Of a DNA stretch of 64,000 bases, positions 48,012-60,289 are shown in pieces. The position numbers were made by a program, and so were the translations under genes. Position 1 is the stretch's first letter; every line of letters starts with the position of its first letter. The DNA is from Polyodon spathula (Eukaryota; Chordata; Actinopteri; Acipenseriformes; Polyodontidae). The notes below the pieces were generated by a model. The model saw only the letters and a list, made by a program, of their open reading frames with translations, made no database searches and was not told the DNA's origin. The DNA is taken from assembly GCF_017654505.1 (NCBI RefSeq), contig NC_054536.1:16556294-16620293 (forward strand), in the 5' to 3' direction.

Positions 48012-50137
48012 GTATCAGATTTGTGTATTATTTATTTGGTTAATGATTTAAATTCTGATTTAGTTTTCACCAAGTAACTGTATTGTTCAGTAAGCAATTA
48101 ATGCATTCTTTATACAATTTCTTAAGCTTGCCACCCAGTGGGAAAATATGAATTTAAACAGGCAAGACCTACACAAGACTTTTGATATGTTAACTACTGT
48201 ACATTACTGTATTTCAGGCTTCGATTTGGAATAAAAACACATTTTTGAAAGATAATGCAACCATTTAAAAGAAATAAGAATTAGCCTAGTAGCCTTAAAT
48301 CAGTTTAAAAAAAAAAAAATCCTGCAATATATACTCACAACCTGTATAAACCCATAAACACATATCTGGCATTGCATTTCTTTCTCAGACTGCATAGAAT
48401 GACAACTTTTGAGTTTTGGCTGATCTTCAGTGGATAAGGATAATGTGCATATATGAAAAAAGCCCATATTCAGTGTTGTCAGTGAATATGCTATGGATGC
48501 GAGCAATGAAATAAAGCACAAAACTAATTCTACAAGAGACACACAAAACACACTACAGTCATCCAAAAGAAAGAAAGTAGAAAAGCTTCATTTGTTTCAG
48601 AGTATATTACAGTTTATGTAGGAAAGTATGATAAATGAATACACAAAGTCAAGGCAGTCACCAGTGTGAAAGCTTTGTATTTAGGGGCGTATAGCCAGCT
48701 GCCACAAGATATTTTTTGGCTAAACAAGTTTTAAACAAAATCCTATCTTCAAAAAATATTTACTTTTATTTATGTATTTAATATGGAGGGCTCATATTTG
48801 ATGCAGTGTGCTGCAACTATATGTAGATGGATTTTCAGTCCGGTATTGCTGGCCCAATTATATTCTAGGTAGTATATGCTGACAATTCAGAAATTAAGAG
48901 AGACTAATATGTTTGTATCTTGCTGCTATTAGCAGCCCTAAGGACATGCTGTTGCACCTCAGTGAGCACATCCTGATGCAATACATTTTAAATGTAATAA
49001 AGGCTTCGGTATGGAGTATCTTTATTAGTGTTGGGTGCTTTGCAGTCTTTTAGAATGGCAACTTGAATACATGAACTGAAACTTGACTTGTAAAACAAAA
49101 TAAGACACCTAAATAAAATAGAAATTATAATTTTCATGGCAGAACTAACATGTCTGGATGCACTTGGCACAGAATTATCATATACATTCTGTAATGTAGT
49201 AATAATAACTACTTCCACCTGAGGAAGGATGGTACAGTATGTAGTCAGCATGTACTATTTATCCACACGATTTTACCAAAACTTTGGAAAAATGGCCCTT
49301 GTAATAAATAACATTGTAGTTGCAGGCTGCATACAATATGCAGTCAGTAAATAAATAGTAAATTATTAAAATAAATGAAAAACACTACAAGATAAAAACT
49401 TAGGGCAATAACAGGGACAAAAATAATCCTTATTAAAAGTAACTTTCAGGAAAAAAACATCACAATTGTGGTCAGTTCCATGTCAGTTAACCAGCATGTG
49501 ACCAGCTGACCTCTGGTTCATGATTAATAGATTTGCAGTACATACGTTTTGATTCAACGTGAGTAGAATTCCACCGTAACAATGCAGAAACATGAAAATG
49601 TTGGTAAGATATTAAAACATGAATATATGCAAGTAGCCTCATCATTGGCACTGGAGATGGAGTACTGTGGTGCCTTTCCCAATCAGATCTTAAATATAAT
49701 ATTTGATGAATATTATTACCCAGTCCTTGGTTAATAGAGTTGGTTGTATGTCCCATGTACAACACGCACCTCTGTAAAGCATATATCATGTATACTGCCC
49801 AATCATAAAACATAACAGTGAAGAATGTTATGTACTATACACCTTTATGGTTGTTTTGGTAATTTAGACTGATACATTTCTGGGGGAAAAAAAAAAAAAA
49901 AAAAAAAAAAAATCACATTTTGTGCATATTTACAAAACAGGACTTCAAACTGAAGTTTTGCCTTGGGAACCAATCTCTGCAGCTGATGACTACAATGAAA
50001 ACGGCATGATTATAGTTTTGATATGTGGCAAGTACATTGTCACATATTTTAGATATGTACAAATCATTATTTTTTCATTAGCAGTAAATGGTGGATTTTC
50101 TACTGCAGTCAAGTAAGCTGCATTAAATTTCATTTTT
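48012..50137. other. VPS41 intron 3, first part
   Basis: Unique AT-rich sequence with a poly(A) run at 49887-49911. No element was recognised. Confidence 0.45.
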
Positions 50138-50761
50138 AATGCCTGTGGCAGGAAATGGCATTGCGGTACCCTCAGGCTAGAAGGAGGAAGCACACACAGG
50201 TCAAGTAACTGCAGTTCAAAGGCGCAGCGCACGCCTTTTTTATTTTAAATAAAAAAATAAATAAAATATTTAAACAAAACAAACACTGCTCACAGAGCAA
50301 AACAAAAAGATGACCAAAAACAAATCGCGAACACAAAATACAAAAATAGGTCAGGCTGGGTGATCACCTTCACTGTTCCTATATCGTGCTGTTTTAAATT
50401 AATCTCTCCTCCGTCCAACTAGTTTGTAATTATTCTATTACCCCTGGGCCACAATCTGCATGAGTTCATTAATTTGTGTGACTGCCGGCTAGCTTAACAA
50501 CGCACTAGCCGACAGCCACACATTACCACAAGGTTTTTAAAACAGCAACTGGCAGAGGACGAGCTGCCAGTTTCGTCTCTGCCAGAACAAAATAAAAACA
50601 ATAACAAAACAAATGCACGGCGTTCCGCCGTCATATATATGCAAAATAAAACACAATACAATAAACAAATAAACAAATACAAAATAACACAGGGGCAGAG
50701 GAGGAGACCCCGTTCTAAAATAAATACTGAACAGGGCTGCTTGCCCTCTTACACTGCCCTA
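50138..50761 (-). mobile_element. LTR-like element, family L3
   Basis: A 624-base unit flanked by direct CATTTTT repeats (50131-50137 and 50762-50768). Near its ends it has TGTGGCAGG (plus strand, 50144) and CTGCCCTACA (50754-50763), i.e. TG...CA in minus orientation. Internal AATAAA-rich sequence lies near 50250. It resembles a solo LTR, but the 7-bp duplication and offset ends are not standard, so the class is uncertain. Confidence 0.5.
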
Positions 50762-52436
50762 CATTTTTCCTCTCAGCAGTTAATTCAGTAGTGCATTGCT
50801 CTACCTGTGCCAGAGTAGGTGTACACCTCCTTCCCTTTCTGCTTTCACTGTTCTTCAGAGTTTATTTTTAGGTTGTGTTAGCATGTTGACACAGCCTAAG
50901 AAATTACTCTGCTGTTAACTTGGTGAACACAGTGCTATAGTTGTGTACGATACTTAAAAAAAACATAAATATAAGTACAATAGCAAAGCAGGGAAAACGC
51001 AACAAATTAATGGCTGAAAACTGGGACAATCCAAGGAAGCCTGGTAACTCTAAGTTGGCAGCACTCAGCAAATTTGTGCACCGTAGAAAAAAATATCTCG
51101 TGTAATATTTGCAATTTTACTTATTCTTGATTTTTTGTTTAATGTCTGAATAGATCTAATCCCAAAGGTGATTGGCTACTTTTGTAATTACGCTGTGAAT
51201 ACGAAGTCATTACAAGTGACTACATTGTTATTACTACATTAACGACTACATTAACAAAATTACCAGGCCCCAAACTGGGGTTACCATATTTCATTTTCAG
51301 CTAATGTTAATACAACTCCTTTCAGACATCTGTATTTGATCAATTGTTACCCTCCTAATTGCAATTCAGTTTTAAACATGTGATATGCTGGCTTTTTATT
51401 TTTTTATTTTTTTACAGACTGACGTCATAGTGCACTCATAAATACTGACACGTTTTTAAATGAGAGGAAGTATTTGTGGGGTTACAGGCGCCAATGGCTC
51501 CTAAACCACAAACAACAATTCCAACAAAATATTTTTGTTGCATTTCTGACCATTTTAGTTGCAGTTTGGAGCTAAAATAAACTAACTCTGGAAAACAACG
51601 TAAATATTCATGCAAATGCAAAAATAAAGCATGTTAATGTTTTTGAAAATGATCATGTTTACAGTAAAACACCGCTTTGAGACCATGATTTAAGTCTACT
51701 TCTTTACAATCCTGATGTTGTTATTGAAGGCAATGTAAAGTCACTTTCAATATTAAGACCATGCCTGTGTTCAGTATTAGAATGTGCATTATACTCGTGT
51801 AATTATGGTAATGGCTTTTGCAAATATTGAAAATTATGCAGCAGGTTGGCAAGATTTGCGATGGCATAAAATAATTTTTCCTGCCCAATTTATAATCATA
51901 TTATAATTGCAGATGCAACAGTGGGCTTGATATAAAAAGGCATGTGTAAAACTGGTCTTAATTATGCCACACTGCTCTTTTTTAAATTTATAATTAACAC
52001 TCATCAATACCTGCAAATGTTGTATAACCAATTAAAAATGAATGATACAGATGAAACTCATTATATGCTATTTGGAAGTGGATAATATAATTCCGCAACT
52101 CTTGTTTTGATCTGTCCACAGCAGCTTATAAAGTGAAAGATATTTTTCCCTCTTTAGATTTTTTTTTATTTATTTTTTTTTTCATTTTTAAGGCATCGTA
52201 TTTTCACCAGGGACTGTCTGCACTGGATGACTAATCGCCATGGCACTGGTGCATTCAAGCAGGCCTGTGCGGTGGAATAGTCATACCTAGTTATGTCTGC
52301 TCACCTGATGTTTTATTAACCAGTATTGATTTTTTTTTTACCCACGGGACTTTTTTCTTCCTGAAAAAAGGCAACCTTGCAGGAGTGAAAGACATTGCAG
52401 GGCTGAATTTCTAATGAGCCTCCTCTTTCCTCTTTT

Positions 52437-52438
52437 TG

Positions 52439-52481
<43 letters not shown>

Positions 52482-52494
52482 CTCTGTCTCTCTG
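52437..52494. repeat. (CT)n microsatellite
   Basis: CT array of about 58 bases with few interruptions. Confidence 0.95.
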
Positions 52495-53908
52495 TGCTTC
52501 CCGTCCTTCCTTAATGCAGCTTCATAACATAAGTGCTTGAATTGGAATTTAATTTAAGCAATTCCATTTTGATAAATCCTTTTAAACCTGATCTTACTGG
52601 AAGGTTTTTTTTTTTTAAGATTGTGCAGCATGGGCTAACATGCTTAGCTGTGCCTGTAAATATAAGCATTTCATTATAGACTGCACTGAAGCATGTTCAG
52701 GTGCACTACAGATCCAGGAGGAGGTTTAGGAGCACAGTTTGATTAATGCCAAAAGCCTCACCCGCGAGGATTGGTTAGGGTGTTGGGAGTGTTTGGTTTG
52801 GATTTGGGTCCGGGGATTTGGGGGGGGGATGGCCAAAAAATTAAAATAAACAATTAGTGAGGGGATATAAAATATGAATTTTAAGTTGACAAAATAAAAA
52901 CCGGTTTTTAATTTATATTTGTTACACTCCTGATAGTTTATACTTAAATTCAACTGTTTTATTTATCAGCATGTTTTTTCCTCTGTGGAGCAGTTTACTC
53001 AAGGCACAAGTGGCTGACACTTTGACTACATATGCTCTTGTAACTGTAGCACTGGTATTACCAACTAGAGATATTTTTAAATCATCTTGGGCCTTGTCCT
53101 TATTGCTTTCCATAACTAGCTCTGCATGTTACATAAGTTGTGTGCTTGGCTTTTATTTACCTTTCTCCACTGGAGGCCTGTGCTTGAAACCAGAGCTCAG
53201 GTCACAAGTGAAATGAGTTTGATGGTCTCAACTAGAGGCCCTAAGTAGATATTGGGCCAGTCTGCAACTGCCAGTCTGCTTGAGAGCATCTCAGGACTAA
53301 ATGGCATGGGGTGTTCAGGTCAGGATGGAGTGTACTCACAAGGCTTTAAAATCAGAACCTGCAAGCCTTGTGTGCATTTTTAAAACACATGTTATTGTTT
53401 CTGTTATATTCTGGTTTGCGTAAACAAAGATTGGATGTGTTTTACTGTTTAGTGTTGCATATTAAAACTGCAATTCGAAGGACTGGTGGGGCCTGCTATC
53501 ACACAGTACATACCGCTTTTTTACAGATGTATCCCAGCTGCCATTCATATCCTAACTCAATCACTTTCATCCTATGCCTAATGATTCATTTATTACAGAC
53601 ACAGCAGTATATATAGTCAGTGGTTGGAATTTCTGGCCTGTGATTGGTAAAAATAGATTGAACTATTGCCCTAACATCTTTAAGCCACCTGGCAATAGTA
53701 TCCATCTGTCATGTGATTGGTTGACATCACTGTCAGTCCCACCCCTTTTCAAAGGAATGCCCTCCAGCTCCACTCCAACAATAAGATACTGTAAAATGGA
53801 AAAAAAAAAAACCTGCGGCTTTGGGCATTATAGCCCCCTGTCGGTAACAATAGTCTTCCCTCGGGGCAATGAATTTCCACTATAGCCCTCCTCTCCAGTC
53901 CATATTTA

Positions 53909-53910
<2 letters not shown>

Positions 53911-53982
<72 letters not shown>
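53911..53982. repeat. (TA)n microsatellite
   Basis: TA array of about 72 bases. Confidence 0.97.
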
Positions 53983-53983
<1 letters not shown>

Positions 53984-55221
53984 CATAAATAGAATAGAAT
54001 AACTATTTCTTCACACTCTGCTGCTGAGTGCCATTTAAACATATGGTTTAAAAGAAGGTGAATTCCTTGTGGCTGTTAAAAAATGATAAACAACCTAATT
54101 ATATTCCTGTGTTTTGGTTCCAGTAAAACAATAGTGTTGTTCTACTTTATAACAGTTCATTGAAGTCTGGAGTAAATGCAGTGATTAAAAAAAAAAAAAA
54201 AAAAAAAATTCCCCCTTCCGCCCTGCTGTCAAATCAACTGAGGGGAGTGCAGTTGTTGAAAACAAAAAAAAAAAAAAAAACTTCTTGTCCAAGGGACACA
54301 ATGCTAGAAAAAAAAAATCTGCTTGCCCCCTCCCCGTCGCACAAAACACACACAAAAAAGTGGATTATAACTTGTATGATTTTGGTTTTATTTAACAGTG
54401 AACACAGTCAATCAATTAGTGATTAACAGGGACGGTTCTATTCTTGTAGCTTAACTGGGTCACTGGTAAATTCCGTTAAATACACAACAGGTTCCCCATG
54501 ACTCCACCTCGCCTCAACAAATTTATAGCATAATAAGGAAGTGTTCCTTTCAGTGAAGTTTGGAACACATTTGCTCGTAAATTTAAGTAACATACTAAGA
54601 GTACAGCTATAACAAGTGATACTTGGGAGTTATTCAAATAAATATAGCTTCTGCCTGTTTTTTTTTTTTTTTTTTTTTTTTCCCCCACTTTCTCTGTACA
54701 TTGAAAATCCAAGTCCTGATGTACAGGTGTTTTAGCTTGTTGCATGACAGATACATAATCACTGCCAACTATTACTGCTGCTTTGTTCCAAGTTTCTTTG
54801 CATTTTTTACTTTATATGTTATTTTTTTAATGGTGTAAACATTTTCTAGGTATTTTTGGCTAACTGTAACACTGCTGGAGCAGGGTGGTCCTGGCTTCAT
54901 ACCATGATGGCTTTTCAAAAATATAAAAAATAAAATATGGGGAAGGGCAACATTCTTTCCCTGCATTACTCTCACCTGAAAGTAAATACATAAACTAATT
55001 AATACATAAACACATTGTAATGAGATTTACAGTCTGTATTTTAATTTAAAATAATAATACATTGTTGTACAGATAATCTCATATATAAGCATTTAATTAA
55101 TATCATTATAAACATATTTGCCAATCTTCATATTCATAATCGATGGATTGTGCATCTCCAATAAATAACTAATACCCCTTCTGTTCAAATTTAGTTTATA
55201 TATATATTACACACGCATATA

Positions 55222-56800
55222 CAGCTCTGGAAAAAATTGAGACCACTGCAAATTTTTCTTAAATCAACATCTCTACATGTATGGCAGCCATTCCATTCCC
55301 GTGTCTGTTGAATTCCAACACAGGCACACCTCATTCTGCTGAATGAGGTACTGATTAGGGGATCACCTGAACCAAATCTTATTTAACGAGGAAAAGTATA
55401 AAAACCACTCCTGTGATCATCACTATCCTCTTGCAATAGGACCAGCTGGATGGCAAAACAGTGCTATTAGTACCTCAAAAGTAATTGGAATCAAAAAATA
55501 ACTATTGACCAGTTGAAAAGGAAAGTTTTGAGTGAGGAAAAGAAGGGTTAAATTCTGGCTTTACTGGCAGAGGGATACGGTGAGCGTCGGGTTGCTTCCA
55601 TCCTTAAAATTTCAAAGACGGCGGTTCATAAGAACAAGGTCAAGCAGCACACATTGGGGACAACAAAGCAACAGACCGACAGAGGGCGAAAACGACTCTC
55701 CACTGACCGGGATGACCACCAACTCATTCGAATGTCACTCAGCAACCGTAGGATGACATTAAGTGACCTACAAAAAGGATGGCAAACGGCAGCTGGGGTG
55801 AAGTGCACGGCGAGGAAGGTTCGAAACAGGTTCCTAGGGGCAGGGCTGAAGTCGTGCAAAGCTAGAAAAAAACCCTTCATCAATGAGAAGTAAAGACGAA
55901 ACAGGCTGAGGTTTGCAAAAGACCATAAGGATTGGACCGTAGAGGACTGGAGTAAGGTCATTTTCTCTGATGAGTCCAATTTTCAGCTTTGCCCAACACC
56001 TGCTCGTCTAATGGTAAGACGGAGACCTGGAGAGGCCTACAAGCCACAGTGTCTTGCACCCACTGTGAAATGTGGTGGAGGATAGGTTATGATCTGGGGG
56101 TGCTTCAGCAAGGCTGGAATCGGCAGATTTGTCTTTGTGAAGGACGCATGAATCAAGCCAAGTACAAGGTTGTCCTGGAAGAAAACTTGCTTCCTTCTGC
56201 TCTGACAATGTTTCCCAACTCTGAGGATTGGTTTTTCCAGCAGGACAATGCTCCATGCCAGACAGCCAGGTCAATCAAGGTGTGGATGGAGGACCACCAG
56301 ATCAAGACCCTATCATGGCCAGCCCAATCTCCAGACCTGAACCCCACTGAAAACCTCTGGAATGTGATCATGAGGAAGATGGATGGTCACATGCCATCAA
56401 ACAAAGCTGAGCTGCTTGAATTTTTGCGCCAGGAGTGGCATAAAGTCACCCAACATCAATGTCAAAGACTGGTGGAGAGCATGCCCAGATGCATGAAAGC
56501 TGTGATTGAAAATTAGGGTTATTCCACCAAATATTGATTTCTGAACTCTTCCTAAGTTAAAACATTAGTATTGTGTTGTTTACAAATGAATATGAATTTG
56601 TTTTCTTTGCATTATTCGAGGTCTGACAACACTGCATCTTTTTTGTTATTTTGATCAGTTGTCATTTTCTGCAAATAAATGCTCTAAATGACAATATTTT
56701 TATTTGGAATTTGGGAGAAATGTTGTCAGTAGTTTATAGAATAAAACAAAAATGTTCATTTTACCCCAAACACATACCTATAAATAGTAAAACCAGAGAA
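55222..56800 (+). mobile_element. Tc1-like element (family 6), right end lost
   Basis: Starts at a TA (55220-55221) with CAGCTCTGGAAAAAATTGAG, a known style of fish Tc1 terminus. It has a 300-base leader, a transposase on the plus strand and a 3' non-coding tail. At about 56800, within the tail and before the expected inverted terminus, the sequence changes to a family 3 Tc1 element in the opposite orientation. Confidence 0.85.
55530..56516 (+). pseudogene. Tc1-like transposase (family 6)
   Basis: DD34E transposase remnant. The N-terminal DNA-binding part is scattered over frames. The frame at 55654-55893 holds DRDDHQLIRMSLSNRRMTL, the linker region, and ends at a stop at 55891-55893. The same frame then reads VIFSDESNF (first Asp, about 55955-55985). 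A frameshift near 56145 leads into the frame ending at 56516, with FFQQDNAPCQTARS (second Asp) and LNPTENLWN (Glu). The catalytic triad is present but the gene has at least two stops and two frameshifts. Confidence 0.85.
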
Positions 56801-56968
56801 ATTCGCTCATATTACTGAATTACAAATGGTACATTGAAATTTTGTTCTGTTCGGTATTTTTTTTTAAAACACTTAAACTCAAAATCAATTATTGTAAGGT
56901 GACATTGGTTTTATGTTGGGAAATATTTTTAAGAAAAATTGCTTGCATAAGTATTCAACCCCCACACA

Positions 56969-57865
56969 TTAATATTTGGTAGAGCCACCTTTCGCTGCAA
57001 TAACAGCTTTAAGTCTTTTGGGGTAAGTATGTACCAGCTTTGCACACAGTGTCGGAGTGATTTTGGCCCATTCTTCTTGGCAGATTTGCTCCAGGTTGTT
57101 CAGGTTGTTTGGATGACGCTTGTGGACCGCAATTTTCAAATATTGCCACAGATTCTCAGTGGGATTGAGATCAGGACTTTGACTGGGCCACTGTAGGACA
57201 TTCACCTTTTTGTTCTTGAGCCACTCCAATGTTGCTTTGGCCTTGTGCTTGGGCTCATTGTCCTGCTGAAAGGTGAATTTCCTCCCAAGCTTCAGTTTTT
57301 TAGCGGACTGGCAGATTCTCTTGCAGTATTTTCCTGTATTTTGTACATTCCATTCTTCCTTCAGTTGTAATAAGATGCCCAGTCCCTGTTGATGAGAAGC
57401 ATCCCCACAGCATGATGCTGCCACCACCATACTTCACATTAGGGATGGTGTGTCTTGAGGCATGAGCAGTGTTAGGTTTGCGCCACACATAGCACATTGA
57501 GTTTTGGCCAAAAAGCTCTATCTTGGTCTCATCTGACAACAAAACCTTTTCCCACATCGCAGCTGGGTCACTCTCATGCTTTCTGGCAAACTCCAGACGT
57601 GCTTTCAGATGGTAATTTTTCAGTAACGGCTTCTTTGTTGCCACCCTTCCATACAGGCCAGTGTTATACAGAGCTCTTGATATGGTTAACTGGTGCACCA
57701 TTACTCCACTCCCAGCCACTGAACTCTGTAGCTCCTTCAAAGTGATTGTTGGCCTCTCTGTGGTTTCTCTCACAAGTCTCCTTCTTGTTTGAGCTCTGAG
57801 TTTTGAGGGATGGCCTTTTCTTGGCAGTGCCTGGGTGGTGTGATGCAGCTTCCACTTCCTGATTA
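56969..57865 (-). pseudogene. Tc1-like transposase (family 3, copy B), N-terminus replaced
   Basis: The minus-strand frame from 57865 contains [20 protein letters not shown], the linker, and [14 protein letters not shown] (first Asp). The second frame, entered by a frameshift near 57300, holds FQQDNEPKH (second Asp), [10 protein letters not shown] (Glu) and ends AKGGSTKY at 56969. Compared with copy A the helix-turn-helix upstream of VIRKW is missing, because foreign sequence begins at 57866. The usual W before SDE is Leu. Inactive. Confidence 0.85.
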
Positions 57866-58206
57866 CACTATGTAACACAATTTTTGTTCCTGGGTAGTAA
57901 GTGTTATTTCATAATTGCTTATGCCTCAAAAGTATAGAAAATGGCTATTATTCCCCACAAACTTTGCTTTTGTGACCAGGACAGTGATATTTCAAAATAT
58001 CACTGTTTCCAATGGGAAAATGGGCAAATGTGTGTCTTTTCGTTCACATAAAGTCAGAAATAAACAACATATGAATCCAAATGAACATGTATTTATACTA
58101 AAGCAATACAAAGATGACTACAAAAGATTTAGAAGTGAGTTGTTTTTCGAGATTTACAATTATACTGTAAATACAGTATAAATGTAAATCTCGAAAAACT
58201 ACTCAC
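57866..58206. mobile_element. Unidentified 341-bp insert with palindromes
   Basis: This segment interrupts a Tc1 copy: family 3 sequence stops after CTTCCTGATTA and resumes at TTACAATAATTGATTCTG, while about 350 bases present in copy A are missing. It begins CACTATGTAACACA and carries a short perfect palindrome, GTGATATTTCAAAATATCAC (58 kb side, about 57986-58005). It ends in a 76-base near-perfect palindrome (arms 58133-58169 and 58172-58208, two mismatches, 2-base loop) whose arms contain TTTTTCGAGATTTACA. No coding frame is meaningful. It could be a Helitron-like, MITE or other foldback element; the family is unknown to me. Confidence 0.65.
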
Positions 58207-58346
58207 TTTACAATAATTGATTCTGAGTTTCAGTGTTTAAAAATAAAATATCAAACAGAACGAAATTTCAATGTACCATTTGTAATTCAGTAATGTGAGA
58301 GAAGTGGCCAGGGGTGTGAATACTTTTGCAAGCCACTGTGTATGTG

Positions 58347-58347
<1 letters not shown>

Positions 58348-58395
<48 letters not shown>

Positions 58396-58406
58396 TATAT
58401 ATATAT
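58348..58406. repeat. (TA)n microsatellite abutting a Tc1 end
   Basis: TA array a few bases beyond the Tc1 terminus at 58340, as at 18838. Confidence 0.95.
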
Positions 58407-58601
58407 TTTTAAATTTACATCCTAAATTTTACATTTTTTATACCTTGTACCATGTGATCCCATCGTTGTGATTTTATCTTTCTTTTTTTTAGGAATGTAA
58501 AAAAACGGTCCTTTCAGACAGGACTTTTTGAAGATTTGTCATTTAAACTTCTAAGATAGGGTTGTTCATGTACGAACTGGTGTTTCATCTGAAACATATA
58601 T

Positions 58602-58606
<5 letters not shown>

Positions 58607-58656
<50 letters not shown>

Positions 58657-58689
58657 TATACACACATAAACACACACACACACACACAC
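58607..58689. repeat. (TA)n and (CA)n compound microsatellite
   Basis: TA array (58607-58653), then CA array (58671-58689), ending at the TA where the next Tc1 element starts. Confidence 0.93.
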
Positions 58690-60289
58690 TACTGTTGAAA
58701 AGTTTTAGAACACCTCAATTTTTCCAGTTTTTATAGAAATTTACGCAGTTTAATGTCGCACTGTACTCTAAAATTAAAGCATAGAACAAATAAACAATTG
58801 GAGATAAAAAAGAAATCATGGAATCGTTTTGTTTAACAAAATTTCATCTAAATTTTTGACTCATCAAAGTAGCCACCTTTTGCAGATATAAGAGCCGAAC
58901 ACACTTGTGGCATTCTTTCTATAATGGAAATCAAATATTGTTCGGAAAGTTCTTCCCAACACTGTTGCAGAAGTTCCCACAAATGTGTTGCACTTGTAGG
59001 TTGCTTTGCTTTCACCCTTCTGTCCAGTTCATCCCAAACCAGCTCGATGAGGTTTAAGTCTGGAGACTGTGCTGGCCATTCCATGATTTGAAGCCTACCG
59101 TCTTGTTCTTTTCTTCTAAGGTGGTTCTGACATAGCCTGGAGGTATGTTTTGGGTTATTATCTTGCTGTAGGATGAACCCTTGACCAACTAGGCGTATAC
59201 CAGAGGGTATTGCATAGTGCTGCAAAATGCTGTGGTAACCGTTTTGGTTCAGGGTGCCACTCACTCTGTGCAAGTCGCCGACTGGATCCAGCAAAAGAGC
59301 CCCAGACCATCACGCTTCCTCCTCCATGTTTGACAGTTGGTGTCACACACTGAATAACCATCCTTTTGTCTACTCGACGGCATACAAAAACCCTGCTTGA
59401 TGAACCGAAGATTTCAAATTTTGATTCATCGGTCCATAAGACCTTCTTCCAGTCTTCAGTAGTTCACTGGCGGTGCTTCATGGCCCAGGCAAGCTTCTTT
59501 TTCTTATTTTGCCATCTTAGCAATGGCTTTCTTACTGCCACTCGACCTGTCAAACCTGCAGCTCGAAGTCTTCTCTTCACAGTTGAAACTGAGACTTGCT
59601 TACTTCAACCAGTGTTAAGCTGTGCTTGAAGCTGTTGTCCTGTGAGCCGCCTATCACGCAAGCTGTTGACTCTCAGAAACTTGTCTTCTGATTCTGTTGT
59701 GGCTTTGGGTCTGCCAGACCTCTTCCTGTCAGAGTTTTCTCCAGTTTCCAAGTGCCTTTTGATGGTGTAGGAAACTGTACTCACTGACACCTTGGCTTTT
59801 TTTGCAATTTCTCTAAAGGAAAGACCTATACTTTTAAGGGTTATAATGGTCTGTCTGTCTGTCTGTCTTCCTTTGTTAATTGCCCCTTTTTCTCGCCATT
59901 ATGATAGCAATATACTACTTCCTGCAGTATAATACTGTCCAGATAATACATAAGAGGGTGTAGTAACACAGTCTGTTCTAACACTGCTTTTATACAGACA
60001 GAGGGTTTGTAAGTAATCAACAAAAGTTGGGATACCTGTGGGAATTGTTAGCATCAACTTCCAAGGCTTAATTTACTTCCATTGCTGCAGAACAGCTGTA
60101 AGTTGTTAACCCATTACTTGTTCCCTGAAAAAGGCCTTTTTGTATAACTCTGAAATGTACATTATTTTTCAGCTTTTGGTAACCTAAACTTTTTTTTTAT
60201 CCTCTGGCAGTTTAACGCTTACCTTTGTACTATTTCAGGTTATTCACTAGACTTGCACTGCTTAAATTTCATTAAAAACTGGAAAAATG
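58690..60289 (-). mobile_element. Tc1-like element (family 7), right end truncated
   Basis: Starts at TA with CTGTTGAAAAGTTTTAGAAC and has TTTTTCCAGTTTTTATAGAA at about 58720. The right side carries the inverted counterpart ATTAAAAACTGGAAAAATGG (60270-60289) but the outermost bases expected beyond it are missing. It is about 1.6 kb with the transposase on the minus strand. Confidence 0.85.
58848..59899 (-). pseudogene. Tc1-like transposase (family 7)
   Basis: The probable start is 59899 (M-A-R-K in this family style). A GTCT repeat (59849-59868) adds a Gln/Thr/Asp/Arg-rich insertion close after it. The helix-turn-helix includes LSFREIAKKAKVSVSTVSYT. Stops occur at about 59605 (after QLNTG) and 59465. 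The core has LWTDESKFEI (first Asp), FILQQDNNPKH (second Asp) and LNLIELVWDEL (Glu, with Leu replacing the usual Pro). A frameshift near 59290 precedes the C-terminal frame, which ends FDESKI at 58848. Length is that of a normal transposase, but the gene is broken. Confidence 0.87.

Larger units (their letters stand above)
50769..55219. other. VPS41 intron 3, middle part
   Basis: Contains a (CT)n array, a (TA)n array and several poly(A)/poly(T) runs (54185-54208, 54262-54280, 54658-54681). The 52190-52430 stretch is repeat-poor and could be conserved non-coding DNA. No VPS41 exon 4 was found. Confidence 0.45.
56801..58340 (-). mobile_element. Tc1-like element (family 3), copy B
   Basis: Sister of 17505-18830. 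The two ends are long inverted repeats: about 56802-56930 is complementary to about 58205-58310 (shared strings include ATTACAAATGGTACATTGAA and the AATAATTGATTCTGAGTTT block). The left end lacks the outer 35-40 bases. The right end reads TGCAAGCCACTGTG and meets a TA array. An unrelated 341-base segment (57866-58206) replaces the transposase N-terminus and leader. Confidence 0.82.
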
